Shown one piece after another: positions 26,291-34,812 of a stretch of 43,787 bases of DNA. The position numbers were made by a program, and so were the translations under genes. The stretch lies in contig CAIWMA010000476.1 in NCBI GenBank assembly GCA_903913645.1, positions 1-43,787 of the forward strand, in the 5' to 3' direction. Source of the DNA: an uncultured Bacteroidales bacterium (lineage in GTDB: Bacteria > Bacteroidota > Bacteroidia > Bacteroidales > UBA4417). The notes under the pieces were generated by a model, which saw only the letters and a list, made by a program, of their open reading frames with translations, searched no databases and had not been told where the DNA came from. Numbering within the stretch: position 1 is the stretch's first letter; the number at the start of each line of letters is the position of its first letter.

Positions 26291-27550
26291 ATGCTGGAGC
26301 TTTTCATAAGGGACCCGTTGGATAAAATCGACCGCAGGAAAATGCGGGCGGAGAAGAATGATTTACGCGCACGAAAAAAATCATGGCGGCGCAGATACCG
26401 CATTGAAGTATGGACGGATATTAAAAAGAAAATTCAAAAATTTTTCGCCAATCCGTTTGAAAGACGAGAACTTACCTCTGTTGAGCGCGACATGCAGCGA
26501 TTTAAAATGTATGCTAAGCGCGACAGGAAACTGGATCGGCAGAAATGGTGGGCTAAATTCAGGAAAAATCCTTGGAGAACAATCTTCCCGCGCCGAATAC
26601 GGTTGTCGCCAGATGAAGGCTACTATGTTGATTTCCGTTTAACAAAACAAGAACGGAAAGAGCTTGCCAGGCAAAAACGCAGGCAATTTCATGAAAATTT
26701 CAAAACAGTATTTACCACCCCCGAACTTCGCCAAAAGTTTGGATTTGTATACCTGCATTCCACAGCATATTTTATTCTTGCATTTATGCTGATCTACCTT
26801 ATTTATCAAGCTGTTACAATAATAGTTGCATCGTCGTACAATATACCGATTGTTTGGTATTATTACCAGTTAAAATTCCCGTTGTACACGTTTTCGCCTC
26901 TGTATACCCGCGAAGCTTTGGTTGTGATTTTTGCTGTTGGACCACTGTTATCGCTGATGATTGCCTTTGTCTTTCTGAAGTTCTACTTTACTGAAAATCC
27001 TGTCACAAAGCGTTTTAAACTATTTTACCTATGGGGATTTATCTGCGGCACAAATATGTTCTTCGGAGCTTATATAGCAGGCGTTTTCACCCGGACGGAG
27101 TTTATCTATACTTCTGCCTGGTTATTTATGAGCCGCAGTTTCGATACCGTAGAGATCGTTTTTACAGCAATCTCAGTAGTTATACTTGTGATTATCGGCA
27201 GGATAGTTACACCCTTGTTCCTTTTGTCGTCGGGTTCGGTTACCTTAATCAAACCTGAATTCAGACTCTTTTTTATCCTGTGCCAGATTATCCTTCCATG
27301 GCTCACAGGTGTATTCGCAATATTTCTAATTACACTTCCTAATTATTACCTCCCGCTGATTCTGAAAACAATAACCCCCGTTTTGATCATGATTCCATCC
27401 CTGTTCCTGTATAACTCAATAGAATATGATAACATACATCAATCAGGGGTTATACAGCGCAACTATTTTAAATGGAGTGTCGTTATTGCGGTAGTTGTTT
27501 TGCTTTTCTTCTATAGGGTTATACTAAGTTTCGGATTCAGGGTTTCATAG
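26291..27550 (+). CDS. Polytopic membrane protein with highly basic N-terminus, tandem copy 2
   Basis: This is a paralogue of the preceding gene with exactly the same length (419 residues) and collinear along its whole sequence. It has the same architecture: a basic cytoplasmic N-terminal region (RRKMRAEKNDLRARKKSWRR and later QERKELARQKRRQF), then six or seven membrane helices from about residue 150. Blocks such as KFGFVYLHSTAYFILAF, IPIVWYYYQLKFPLYT, LWGFICGTNMFFGAYIAG and PLFLLSSGSVTLIKPEFRL are nearly unchanged, whereas the basic region has drifted more. The gene is 119 bp downstream of copy 1. The function is unknown; two retained copies suggest either a heteromeric complex or specialised variants. 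Confidence 0.85.
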   Translation: MLELFIRDPLDKIDRRKMRAEKNDLRARKKSWRRRYRIEVWTDIKKKIQKFFANPFERRELTSVERDMQRFKMYAKRDRKLDRQKWWAKFRKNPWRTIFPRRIRLSPDEGYYVDFRLTKQERKELARQKRRQFHENFKTVFTTPELRQKFGFVYLHSTAYFILAFMLIYLIYQAVTIIVASSYNIPIVWYYYQLKFPLYTFSPLYTREALVVIFAVGPLLSLMIAFVFLKFYFTENPVTKRFKLFYLWGFICGTNMFFGAYIAGVFTRTEFIYTSAWLFMSRSFDTVEIVFTAISVVILVIIGRIVTPLFLLSSGSVTLIKPEFRLFFILCQIILPWLTGVFAIFLITLPNYYLPLILKTITPVLIMIPSLFLYNSIEYDNIHQSGVIQRNYFKWSVVIAVVVLLFFYRVILSFGFRVS

Positions 27551-27776
27551 CAGATTGTATGCTTAAAATGAAATAAATCCATTCATTCCCGAAATTTACA
27601 GATCTCCAAATTTCACGAATAAAAAAGTCACCGGTCTTAAAATTATGGGATTTGTTGCTCTGGGATTTGGCTTTTGATGATTGTTTCTCTTGATTTTTTG
27701 TTTTGGAATTCAGAACTTACATTCAGCTTTTAAAATATTTATTTATATGCCGGAACAAACATCGAATATTTATATA

Positions 27777-27784
27777 TAAATTAG
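27777..27784 (+). promoter_or_regulatory. TAAATTAG box upstream of the acyl-CoA synthetase gene
   Basis: This is the same TAnnTTAG pattern as the boxes at 24883 and 26263, ending 22 bp before the ATG at 27807. No good -33 TTTG at 19-21 bp was found for any of the three. Confidence 0.35.
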
Positions 27785-27806
27785 TGATCGTTTTAAGGAC
27801 TCAATC

Positions 27807-29444
27807 ATGTTAAAGGAAAACTACACGCGGTTTATCTGGAACAGCATACTCGAAAACTGGGATCGTACCGTTTTTACAAATTATGGATCAGATAGCTATA
27901 CTTACGCTGAAGTAGGCCGGAGTATCTACTATATGCATAAGCTTTTTGCAAAATGCGGACTGAAGAAAGGCGAGAAAATAGCCCTGATAGGTAAAAACTG
28001 CTCTGAATGGGCCATTGCTTACCAGGCAATTGTAACTTACGGAGCTGTGGTAGTGCCGATATTGCCCAATTTTACGCCAAATGACGTTCAACATATAATT
28101 AACCACTCCGAAAGCATCATGCTGTTTGCCAACAAGGCAAATTGGGATGTGCTGGATGAAGATAACCTGCCAAAACTTAAAGCAGTAATTTCTCTTGATG
28201 ATTTTACGCCCTTGTATACGCATTCCAAACATGCCTGCGATCATATCAACAAATTCAAAAGCCTGCTCACCAAGGATTTTACGAAAGAAAAGCTGCCTAA
28301 GCAAATCATTCCAAACACTGCACTTTTTGCCATTATTTATACTTCGGGAACAACCGGTTTTTCGAAGGGCGTAATGCTTACCCACAACAATATCACCGGT
28401 AACATGGTGTATTCCCGCACCAACATGCCATTGGTTCCAGGGGATCATATCCTTAGTTTCCTTCCGCTTGCTCATGCTTATGGTTGCGCCATCGAGTTTC
28501 TTTATCCTTTTACTTCGGGATGCCATATAACCTTTCTCGGAAAAATGCCTACGCCTCAATTGCTTTTAAAAGCTTTTGCCGAAATCCGCCCAAGGCTTAT
28601 CCTTTCGGTACCACTGATCATTGAAAAAATATTCAAGAAACAGATTAAACCGGTGCTGGAACAGACAAAAGTAAAATTCCTGATGAAGATTCCGTTTATG
28701 GACAGTGTAATACTTGGGAAGATAAAAACCAAACTTACTGAGAGTTTTGGTGGTAATTTTCACGAGATTGTTATCGGTGGTGCTTCACTGAATGAGGAAG
28801 TTCAGGAAGTGCTCAGCAAGGCTGGTTTTGCGTTTACTATTGGTTATGGTATGACCGAATGCGGTCCGTTGATCAGTTATGCCGGGTGGAGTGAAACTCG
28901 TTTTAACTCAGCCGGTCGTTGCGTTGATCAGCTGGAAATGCGCATTGATTCGCCAGATCCTGAAAATGTTGTTGGAGAGATAATGGTGCGTGGTGAAAAT
29001 GTAATGAAAGGCTACTACAAAAATGAAAAAGCCACACACGAAATCCTCGATCGCGAAGGATGGTTGCATACCGGCGACCTGGGAACCATGGATAGTGATG
29101 GTTTTCTGTATATCAAAGGCCGCAGCAAAAGTATGATACTTGGCCCTTCCGGACAAAATATTTACCCTGAAGAAATCGAAGCCCGTATCAATGCTTTTCA
29201 GATGGTCCAGGAATCCATAGTTGTTGACCGCAAAGAAGGACTGGTTGCTCTTATATATCCTGATATGGAAATGGTGGATGCCCGCAAAATGAAAGAGCAT
29301 TCTCTGGAAGCAATCATGGCGACGTATTGCAAACAACTTAACAGGGAGATTCCAAACTATATGCAAATAGCGCGTTTCCAGGTGGTTTCCACGGAATTTG
29401 AGAAAACGCCTAAACGCAGCATAAAGCGATTCCTGTATAGTTGA
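27807..29444 (+). CDS. AMP-forming acyl-CoA synthetase (long-chain fatty acid-CoA ligase family)
   Basis: This 545-residue adenylate-forming enzyme activates a carboxylic acid with ATP and loads it onto CoA. Motifs present are the P-loop-like YTSGTTGFSKGV (178-189), the A5-type motif GYGMTECGP, the A7 motif WLHTGDLG and the A8 hinge-like GRSKSMILGPSGQNIYPEEIEA. The overall pattern best fits long-chain fatty acyl-CoA ligases, without signal peptide or membrane helix. The C-terminal ANL subdomain looks complete, ending KTPKRSIKRFLYS. The gene appears to have its own promoter, and chain-length preference is unknown. Confidence 0.92.
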   Translation: MLKENYTRFIWNSILENWDRTVFTNYGSDSYTYAEVGRSIYYMHKLFAKCGLKKGEKIALIGKNCSEWAIAYQAIVTYGAVVVPILPNFTPNDVQHIINHSESIMLFANKANWDVLDEDNLPKLKAVISLDDFTPLYTHSKHACDHINKFKSLLTKDFTKEKLPKQIIPNTALFAIIYTSGTTGFSKGVMLTHNNITGNMVYSRTNMPLVPGDHILSFLPLAHAYGCAIEFLYPFTSGCHITFLGKMPTPQLLLKAFAEIRPRLILSVPLIIEKIFKKQIKPVLEQTKVKFLMKIPFMDSVILGKIKTKLTESFGGNFHEIVIGGASLNEEVQEVLSKAGFAFTIGYGMTECGPLISYAGWSETRFNSAGRCVDQLEMRIDSPDPENVVGEIMVRGENVMKGYYKNEKATHEILDREGWLHTGDLGTMDSDGFLYIKGRSKSMILGPSGQNIYPEEIEARINAFQMVQESIVVDRKEGLVALIYPDMEMVDARKMKEHSLEAIMATYCKQLNREIPNYMQIARFQVVSTEFEKTPKRSIKRFLYS

Positions 29445-29493
29445 TACTAACGAAATAATTCTGAAAATACATCAAATCCTGTCTTATACCGTG

Positions 29494-29501
29494 TAACTTT
29501 G
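29494..29501 (+). promoter_or_regulatory. -7 promoter box deciding the CotH-like start
   Basis: TAACTTTG matches TAnnTTTG exactly. A transcript from it would begin near 29507-29510, after the ATG at 29503. That favours the downstream ATGs at 29515 or 29539 as the true start. Confidence 0.5.
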
Positions 29502-29538
29502 CATGCTCACAATTATGCAATCTTACGCTGTTAGTTCT

Positions 29539-31248
29539 ATGCGAAATATTTACATTCTACTGATACTTCTACTAATCTTTTCAGGTCGTGTTTTTGCACA
29601 AACATATACCACAACCAGTGGTGAGATCCCTCCTAACAGAAAAGTCACTAACTCCAATACACAAATAAAAGCAGTTCCCGTTGAGTTTACATCATCCAAC
29701 CTTCCCATTGTTGATATTAATACGAATGGAGCAACAATCCCAGATGATCCTAAAATCCGTGCAAGGTTAAAAATCTTTTATAAAGGGACCGGACAACGAA
29801 ACGCCGTTACCGATGTTCCAGAATTTGACGGGTATATGGGAATAGAAATCCGCGGATCCAGCTCACAATCGTTTCCAAAAAAAAGTTTTGGTTTTGAATC
29901 ATGGGATGCATTTGGAAACAGCATAGATACCTCATTCCTGGGAATGCCAGCTGAAAGTGACTGGATACTTAACGCAAATTATACAGACAAGTCTTTTATA
30001 CGTAACGTTATGGCTTACCAGGTATGGCAGAACCTGGGACATTATGCTACCCGGTATCATTTTGTTGAGGTGATCCTTAATAATCAGTACCAGGGCATTT
30101 ATATTTTCTCCGAAAAAATTAAACGCGACAAAAACCGCGTGAATATTGCCAAATTGAGTATAACCGAAAATTCGGGGGATGAGGTTACCGGCGGATATAT
30201 TTTTAAAATTGATAAACAAACAGGGTCCGGCGGCTCAGGCTGGACTTCATCCTACCAGCCTTCGGTTAGCTCTGGCGGACAACATATATTTTTCCAGTAC
30301 GAGTATCCTAAAGATGTGGATATAACTACACAGCAGAAAAGTTACCTTCAGGGTAAAGTCTATGAATTTGAAACGGCCCTGAAGAGTGGAAACTTTACCG
30401 ATACGCTGAATGGATTTAGAAAATATGCAGTCGAAAACACCTTTATCGATTATTTCCTGGTGAATGAGCTTAGCAAAAATGTAGATGGCTATCGCTTAAG
30501 TACTTTTATTAATAAGGAGCGCGACAGCAAAGGCGGTAAAATACGGATGGGCCCGGTGTGGGATTATGATCTTGCCTGGCATAATGCGGACTATTGTGAT
30601 GGTTACATTACCTCCGGATGGGCCTATCAGTTTCCATGTCCTGATGATTACTGGCAGGTGCCTTTCTGGTGGAGCCGTTTACTTGAGGACCCGAGGTACA
30701 AAAACAATTTGGCTTGCCGCTGGCAAAGCCTTAGGCAAACCACGCTCAGCAACGCATGGTTCGATCATTATATCGATAGCATTTCAGGTCAGTTGATGGA
30801 AGCTCAGCAACGAAATTTTATTCAATGGCCCATACTTGGTATTTATGTCTGGCCTAATCCATCTCCATTAGCAACTACCTATATGGGTGAAGTCAACGCA
30901 CTAAAAATATGGATGCATAATCGCTTGAGCTGGCTCGATTCAAATATGCCCGGAAATTGTGATTTGTCCTATGGCATACTTGAAACCGAAGCCGAAAATA
31001 TATTCACCGTTTATCCAAATCCGGTTACAGATTACCTGAATATTGAATTCAAGTCTTCTGATAAAAATCTGTTTGGTATCTTGATTATCAACCAACAGGG
31101 ATTAATACTAAAAAACATAAAACCTACAGCACAATCTTCAGGACAAAGGTCTGAGGCCCTTGATATTTCTTCCTACAAGCCAGGGGTTTATCTTTTGAGA
31201 ATAACTATTAATGGCAATATGTTCACTAAACGTTTCATTAAAATTTAA
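29539..31248 (+). CDS. Secreted CotH-kinase-family protein with type IX sorting domain
   Basis: The protein is related to spore-coat protein kinase CotH. Landmarks are IEIRGSSSQSFPKKSFGFE, SDWILNANYTDKSFIRN, FSEKIKRDKNRVNI, and the probable catalytic/metal segment MGPVWDYDLAWHN. ATG 29539 is preferred because it opens directly into a signal peptide (MRNIYILLILLLIFSGRVFAQ), giving 569 residues; ATGs at 29503 and 29515 are in frame. The C-terminus (last ~80 residues) has VYPNPVTDYLNIEF and ends GVYLLRITINGNMFTKRFIKI-like, a type IX sorting domain, so the protein is surface-exported. The substrate in non-spore-forming Bacteroidota is unknown. It is followed 5 bp later by the zinc-ribbon gene. 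Confidence 0.88.
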   Translation: MRNIYILLILLLIFSGRVFAQTYTTTSGEIPPNRKVTNSNTQIKAVPVEFTSSNLPIVDINTNGATIPDDPKIRARLKIFYKGTGQRNAVTDVPEFDGYMGIEIRGSSSQSFPKKSFGFESWDAFGNSIDTSFLGMPAESDWILNANYTDKSFIRNVMAYQVWQNLGHYATRYHFVEVILNNQYQGIYIFSEKIKRDKNRVNIAKLSITENSGDEVTGGYIFKIDKQTGSGGSGWTSSYQPSVSSGGQHIFFQYEYPKDVDITTQQKSYLQGKVYEFETALKSGNFTDTLNGFRKYAVENTFIDYFLVNELSKNVDGYRLSTFINKERDSKGGKIRMGPVWDYDLAWHNADYCDGYITSGWAYQFPCPDDYWQVPFWWSRLLEDPRYKNNLACRWQSLRQTTLSNAWFDHYIDSISGQLMEAQQRNFIQWPILGIYVWPNPSPLATTYMGEVNALKIWMHNRLSWLDSNMPGNCDLSYGILETEAENIFTVYPNPVTDYLNIEFKSSDKNLFGILIINQQGLILKNIKPTAQSSGQRSEALDISSYKPGVYLLRITINGNMFTKRFIKI

Positions 31249-31253
31249 ACATT

Positions 31254-31517
31254 ATGGAAAAGATGTATAAATTCTGCCAGAGTTGTGGCATGCCAATGAA
31301 AAAAGACGAAAAAGGTGGCGGCACCGCTGCCGATGGTTCTAAAAGCCAGAAGTTCTGCAGCTTTTGTTACCAGGATGGAAAGTTTTTTCGTCCAGATTTT
31401 ACAGCCAAACAAATGCAGGAACTGGTGAAAGGTAAAATGAAAGAAATGGGGATACCTGGATTTCTGACGCCATTCTTCACATATGGAATTCCTAAGCTGG
31501 AAAGGTGGAGGAGCTGA
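31254..31517 (+). CDS. Small zinc-ribbon protein
   Basis: This 87-residue protein matches the putative zinc-ribbon domain family (PF12674-like). FCQSCGMPM (two cysteines) and KFCSFCYQDGKFFRPDFT (two cysteines) form a CxxC...CxxC site, followed by a helix MQELVKGKMKEMG and the family-type ending PKLERWRS, which shows the gene is complete. Members are small soluble proteins of unknown, possibly regulatory, function. It lies 5 bp after the CotH-like gene and is probably cotranscribed. Confidence 0.85.
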   Translation: MEKMYKFCQSCGMPMKKDEKGGGTAADGSKSQKFCSFCYQDGKFFRPDFTAKQMQELVKGKMKEMGIPGFLTPFFTYGIPKLERWRS

Positions 31518-31615
31518 AAACTAAAGGACGCCATTTCGACTATGATCTGTGCAGGCAAGATGAGAAGCTACAGCGCGAAAATTTAACTAAATACCGATAT
31601 CACAAAGTTTGCTAA
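31505..31615 (+). pseudogene. Coding-like fragment overlapping the zinc-ribbon 3' end (possible gene remnant)
   Basis: In a different frame from the zinc-ribbon gene, GTG 31505 could open 36 codons to TAA 31615, reading VEELKTKGRHFDYDLC and onward. The composition (charged helix, two cysteines) is protein-like rather than random, but there is no ATG, and an in-frame stop lies just upstream. It may be the tail of a lost gene or a tiny overlapping gene; I do not recognise it. Confidence 0.2.
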
Positions 31616-31656
31616 ATTCGTACAGTGAGTAGTTGATGCCAGTATCTTTGTGACAT

Positions 31657-31719
31657 CAAATCCTCTTGAGATTTGCAGGGCCCCCGGATAGACTCCTACA
31701 TCAAGTCTCTATTCGGGGG
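31657..31719 (+). ncRNA. Candidate small structured RNA (two hairpins behind a -7 box)
   Basis: TATCTTTG at 31643-31650 is followed 6 bp later by a hairpin CAAATC-CTCTTGA-GATTTG (31657-31675) and then a long, imperfect stem. The second stem pairs CCCCCGGATAGACT with AGTCTCTATTCGGGGG (31681-31719), with a short CCTACATCA-type loop. The position of both hairpins right behind a promoter box suggests a short transcript; the second, GC-rich hairpin lacks a U-tract so may not terminate. It could instead be the 3' end of the CotH-zinc-ribbon transcript. No known RNA family is recognised. Confidence 0.3.
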
Positions 31720-32102
31720 TCTACTATTTACCTGAAATGCAATTTGTTCAATATTTAAGTTGTTCGAAATTCTCAATAAACTGATTCATTTAACATCCAA
31801 CTATCAACTCATTAAGAAGACAAGATTTTAAACCATAAATCACGTTAAAATTAAGTTGATTGGTTGGGCATCACCAAGCATAGAGCGAAATTGGATATTC
31901 CGTTTGTAATAAATATCGCAAATACCCAATTCCTTGTCCCATTTCAGCAGAATTTTCCTTCTCCAGCTTTCCGCATGCAAAATGGATAAAGTTAAAGTGT
32001 TTATGATGACATTATTATTTATCTCGTTTTAATATAATCATCAGATTATCAGCACATAACTAAACTTACACATCCGGAATATTATTATAGAAACCTAATT
32101 CG

Positions 32103-32110
32103 TATATTTG
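32103..32110 (+). promoter_or_regulatory. -7 promoter box of the lipoprotein gene
   Basis: TATATTTG matches TAnnTTTG exactly and lies 49 bp upstream of the lipoprotein ATG. No -33 element is evident at the usual distance. Confidence 0.45.
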
Positions 32111-32159
32111 GTGTGATAATTGATCTGCTCATGACCACTCGTAACCTTTTTTAAAAATA

Positions 32160-32807
32160 ATGAAATCGCTTTTAGCTGCTATTCTGGTTTTATTAACGGT
32201 TGTCTCGTGCAAAAAGGCAGATGAAACGGATATTCAGAAAGTGGAAGGATGCGGATCGTCCGTTTTCAAATCTGTTGATTATAGTTCCGCACTCAGATCA
32301 AATGGTATTGTTCCTTTTGCAATTGGCAATTTTTGGATATATGCAGATTCTGTATGGAAAGATGGGAATCTTCAAAGTGCAGGGTATGATACCCTACATA
32401 TAACCGACGTTTCGAATTATAATGAAGAACTCTGGTGGAGGTTTTCGGATGGTTCGCAATTATCAGAAAGAAACGATACTGTGTTTGAGTTAAACAGGTA
32501 TATCCGATGTTTTCGCAGGGAAACACTCTTTTTTCCACTTAGTCATTCCAATTTTCAGGATAGCATTTGCTATTATATTTCCCTTAACGGATATTTCGAC
32601 ATGATATATACCACAAGGAACTCATCAATATCGGACCAGGTAATAAAAACTCCGGCAGGCCAGTTTTGTGAATGTAGCAGGTATGATATATTGAATAATA
32701 AAGTTCAGATTGTAAAACCCGGCATTGGTGTAGTAATGATAAATGAAGAAGTAAGTGCCTTATTGTATAAGCATCATAAGGTTTTGGTTAGCTATCATTT
32801 ACTATAG
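32160..32807 (+). CDS. Lipoprotein of unknown function
   Basis: This 215-residue protein has a lipoprotein signal peptide (lipobox VVSC, Cys 17, followed by KKAD). The mature part is beta-rich with several aromatic residues (IGNFWIYADSVWKDG, ELWWRFSDG, CYYISLNGYF) and a late TPAGQFCECSRYDI segment. Such a layout is seen in many small Bacteroidota exported lipoproteins that start with an FxIGNxWxY-type strand, but no named family is recognised. It stands alone with its own promoter and is convergent with the nitroreductase gene. Confidence 0.72.
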   Translation: MKSLLAAILVLLTVVSCKKADETDIQKVEGCGSSVFKSVDYSSALRSNGIVPFAIGNFWIYADSVWKDGNLQSAGYDTLHITDVSNYNEELWWRFSDGSQLSERNDTVFELNRYIRCFRRETLFFPLSHSNFQDSICYYISLNGYFDMIYTTRNSSISDQVIKTPAGQFCECSRYDILNNKVQIVKPGIGVVMINEEVSALLYKHHKVLVSYHLL

Positions 32808-32867
32808 GAATTGATTTTATTCCAGCAGAAAAATTGTCCAAAAGTCCTGATAACTCACAGTGAATCC

Positions 32868-33416
32868 CTAGTCATATTTATTATACCCTACAATCTCTTC
32901 CATTGATTTCCTGATTTTTGTGCGCTGCGGATAACCATCAACATCATATCCGACAGTGATTAGCAGCCCTATCGATTTATCCGATGGTATCTGCAATAGT
33001 TTTTTGATTTTATCCTCTTCAAACCATCCGATCATACAGGATCCAAGACCGAGTTCGGCAGCCTGCAGGCAGAAATGCTCCGCCGTAATACCAATATCAA
33101 TCAACGGCCATTCCTTTTTCTTCACCATCATGGCAAGTCGGGTGATAAGTTTGGCCTTTTCCATAACGATAACAACTATTACCGGGGCCTGCAACGTATA
33201 TTTATTGATTAGTTTAATATCGCTGAACGTAGCTTTGGCCACTTCGGTCCGCAGTGGTTCCTGGTCAACTACTATAAATTTCCAAGGCTGAGAATTGCTG
33301 GCTGATGGTGCCAGGCGGGCAGCCTCGAGGCATTTGCTTAATTTTTCGGGTTCCACCCGAATTTCGGAATACCGGCGAACGCTCTGGCGGGAGAGGATCA
33401 GTTCATTGAATATCAT
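32868..33416 (-). CDS. Nitroreductase-family flavoprotein
   Basis: This 182-residue member of the FMN-dependent nitroreductase superfamily would reduce nitro, quinone or enone substrates with NAD(P)H. SRQSVRRY at the N-terminus and APSASNSQPWKFIVV are the usual FMN-phosphate and isoalloxazine segments. ITAEHFCLQAAELGLGSCMIGWF and LLITVGYDVDGYPQ are the late motifs. It is a short, cytoplasmic form typical of Bacteroidota. It follows the WG-repeat gene by 117 bp on the same strand. The physiological substrate is not predictable. Confidence 0.9.
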   Translation of the reverse strand: MIFNELILSRQSVRRYSEIRVEPEKLSKCLEAARLAPSASNSQPWKFIVVDQEPLRTEVAKATFSDIKLINKYTLQAPVIVVIVMEKAKLITRLAMMVKKKEWPLIDIGITAEHFCLQAAELGLGSCMIGWFEEDKIKKLLQIPSDKSIGLLITVGYDVDGYPQRTKIRKSMEEIVGYNKYD

Positions 33417-33533
33417 GGAAATGGTGTTAAATCATAAGGCAACTTTGAATACTGTGGTGAAAAACAGGAAGTCAATTTCCACATGCAAATATCCGTTACA
33501 AAAATGGATTATAACGTTTGTTATATAGCGTTT

Positions 33534-34058
33534 TTATTTTATTTGCTGTCCGTTTCTGCCTATATATTTCCACTTTTCACTTATCCATTTAGAATGTTCC
33601 GTGTCTGAAATAGTCTTGCAGTCATTTGACACTTTGGCTTTCCCGTTTTCAAAAGGAAAGGCGCAATCAAACTGCGGTTCAATAACGATTTTGCCATTAG
33701 TGTCTGAATAACCAATTTTCCCGTTCTTCTTTATTCTAAATAATCCTTCTGTAATATTGTCTGGGCCATTGTCAAACCAAAAAACTTCAAATAATTCATT
33801 TCCATTTCTGTCAATTCCAATCAATTGCCCTTTATTTTTTAGAACAATTGCAAAATTCTTTAAGGTGTCAGTATAGCAATAATAATACTTTCCAAATGGA
33901 ATAATTGTGTCGCCTTTCAAGTTCATGTAGCCGCTTTCTACTCCAACTTGATCAAATTTTCCTTTAAATACTTTAAGTAGATAATCCTCTTTCGATTGGC
34001 TGAAACCAGAAATTGTGATAGTTAGGTAAAGGAATAAAATTAAGCGTTTTCTATTCAT
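33534..34058 (-). CDS. Exported WG-repeat protein
   Basis: This 174-residue protein has an N-terminal signal peptide (MNRKRLILFLYLTITISGFSQ). The mature part consists of WG-like repeats: SGYMNLKGDTIIPF, GQLIGIDRNGNELFEV, GLFRIKKNGKIGYSDTNGKIVIEPQFD and a last WKYIGRNGQQIK. WG repeats form beta-hairpin scaffolds with unknown partners. The DNA looks noticeably more AT-rich than the neighbouring genes, which may hint at separate ancestry. It is 109 bp downstream of the barrel-protein gene. Confidence 0.8.
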   Translation of the reverse strand: MNRKRLILFLYLTITISGFSQSKEDYLLKVFKGKFDQVGVESGYMNLKGDTIIPFGKYYYCYTDTLKNFAIVLKNKGQLIGIDRNGNELFEVFWFDNGPDNITEGLFRIKKNGKIGYSDTNGKIVIEPQFDCAFPFENGKAKVSNDCKTISDTEHSKWISEKWKYIGRNGQQIK

Positions 34059-34167
34059 TATTTCAGATTTTCCTGGTTCGGATTTTTGTCTTTAAAATGC
34101 CATATAACTGAGAAATATATTGGGGCAAATGGCTAATAAGCTTGATGTAAAATAAATGAAAAGAATT

Positions 34168-34809
34168 TCAGAAATAAAAACCAATCCTGAATCCTCCATC
34201 CAGCAAGGTACCGGAATATCCGTAATCGATCCATGAATTATTGTACCAGGTATCAAAACCTTCGTTAATATTGTTATGGCTGATGCGTATACCAGCCCCG
34301 GTATAAATATCAAAATATACTTTATCGCCAAGCAGCCACTGGTAACCCAGGTGAAAATTGCCGCCGACTTTGTAAAGCTTTGTGTTTAAATCGCCTTCAA
34401 CAACTTCGTAATACGGAACCCCGTTTTCGGAAACAGGAACGGTATACTGCTTGTTTTCCGTAATTGAAAAGTATTGAAACATAATTCCATATTCTGCATA
34501 GAATCCCAGAGGTTTCATGGTATTGGGTTTCAGGTAAATCTTATGCTTCACGTCAAGTCCAACTCCGGAGAGTTCCTTGAAATCATGCCCGTAACGGCTT
34601 CCGGAAAGCATGTAAACCTGAGGTGAAATAATAAGCCATTGATTGGAAGTTTTGGAAATACTGCGGTCGATATCAAAACGCATCCCCCCTGAGATGGTAT
34701 ATTGTGGCACAAATCCAAGGCCCATCCGCGGCAGGAAAGTTTCCTTTTCCTGTGCAAAACCGAAAGATGCAATAAGTGTTGCCAGCAGAATTATAAAAAG
34801 CTTCTTCAT
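34168..34809 (-). CDS. Outer-membrane beta-barrel-like protein, unknown function
   Basis: This 213-residue exported protein has a signal peptide ending near FGFAQ. The mature region is a series of alternating amphipathic strands (LGFVPQYTISGGMRFDI, GFYAEYGIMFQYFS, LYKVGGNFHLGYQWLL, YFDIYTGAGIRIS) and ends with GGFRIGFYF. The terminal aromatic residue is the usual outer-membrane barrel signal. It starts 3 bp after the beta-propeller lipoprotein gene and is the third gene of an operon. No specific family name is recognised; a DUF3575-like small barrel is a possibility. Confidence 0.7.
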   Translation of the reverse strand: MKKLFIILLATLIASFGFAQEKETFLPRMGLGFVPQYTISGGMRFDIDRSISKTSNQWLIISPQVYMLSGSRYGHDFKELSGVGLDVKHKIYLKPNTMKPLGFYAEYGIMFQYFSITENKQYTVPVSENGVPYYEVVEGDLNTKLYKVGGNFHLGYQWLLGDKVYFDIYTGAGIRISHNNINEGFDTWYNNSWIDYGYSGTLLDGGFRIGFYF

Positions 34810-34812
34810 AGA

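Larger units (their letters stand above)
31518..32159. other. 642-bp intergenic region with hairpins and a promoter box
   Basis: Apart from the coding-like fragment at its left end, no gene is seen. It contains a TATCTTTG box (31643-31650) followed closely by two hairpins (31657-31675 and 31681-31719), then about 380 bp of AT-rich sequence without recognisable content. A TATATTTG promoter box for the downstream lipoprotein lies at 32103-32110. Confidence 0.55.

Noticed and set aside
27888-28559. 223-codon minus-strand frame opposite the acyl-CoA synthetase gene
   Set aside because: It overlaps the best-conserved part of the synthetase on the other strand and has no own family motifs.
33510-33525. 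Inverted repeat TATAAC-GTTT-GTTATA after the WG-repeat gene
   Set aside because: The stem is only 6 bp of A/T-rich pairs and lacks a clear U-tract, so I did not list it as a terminator.
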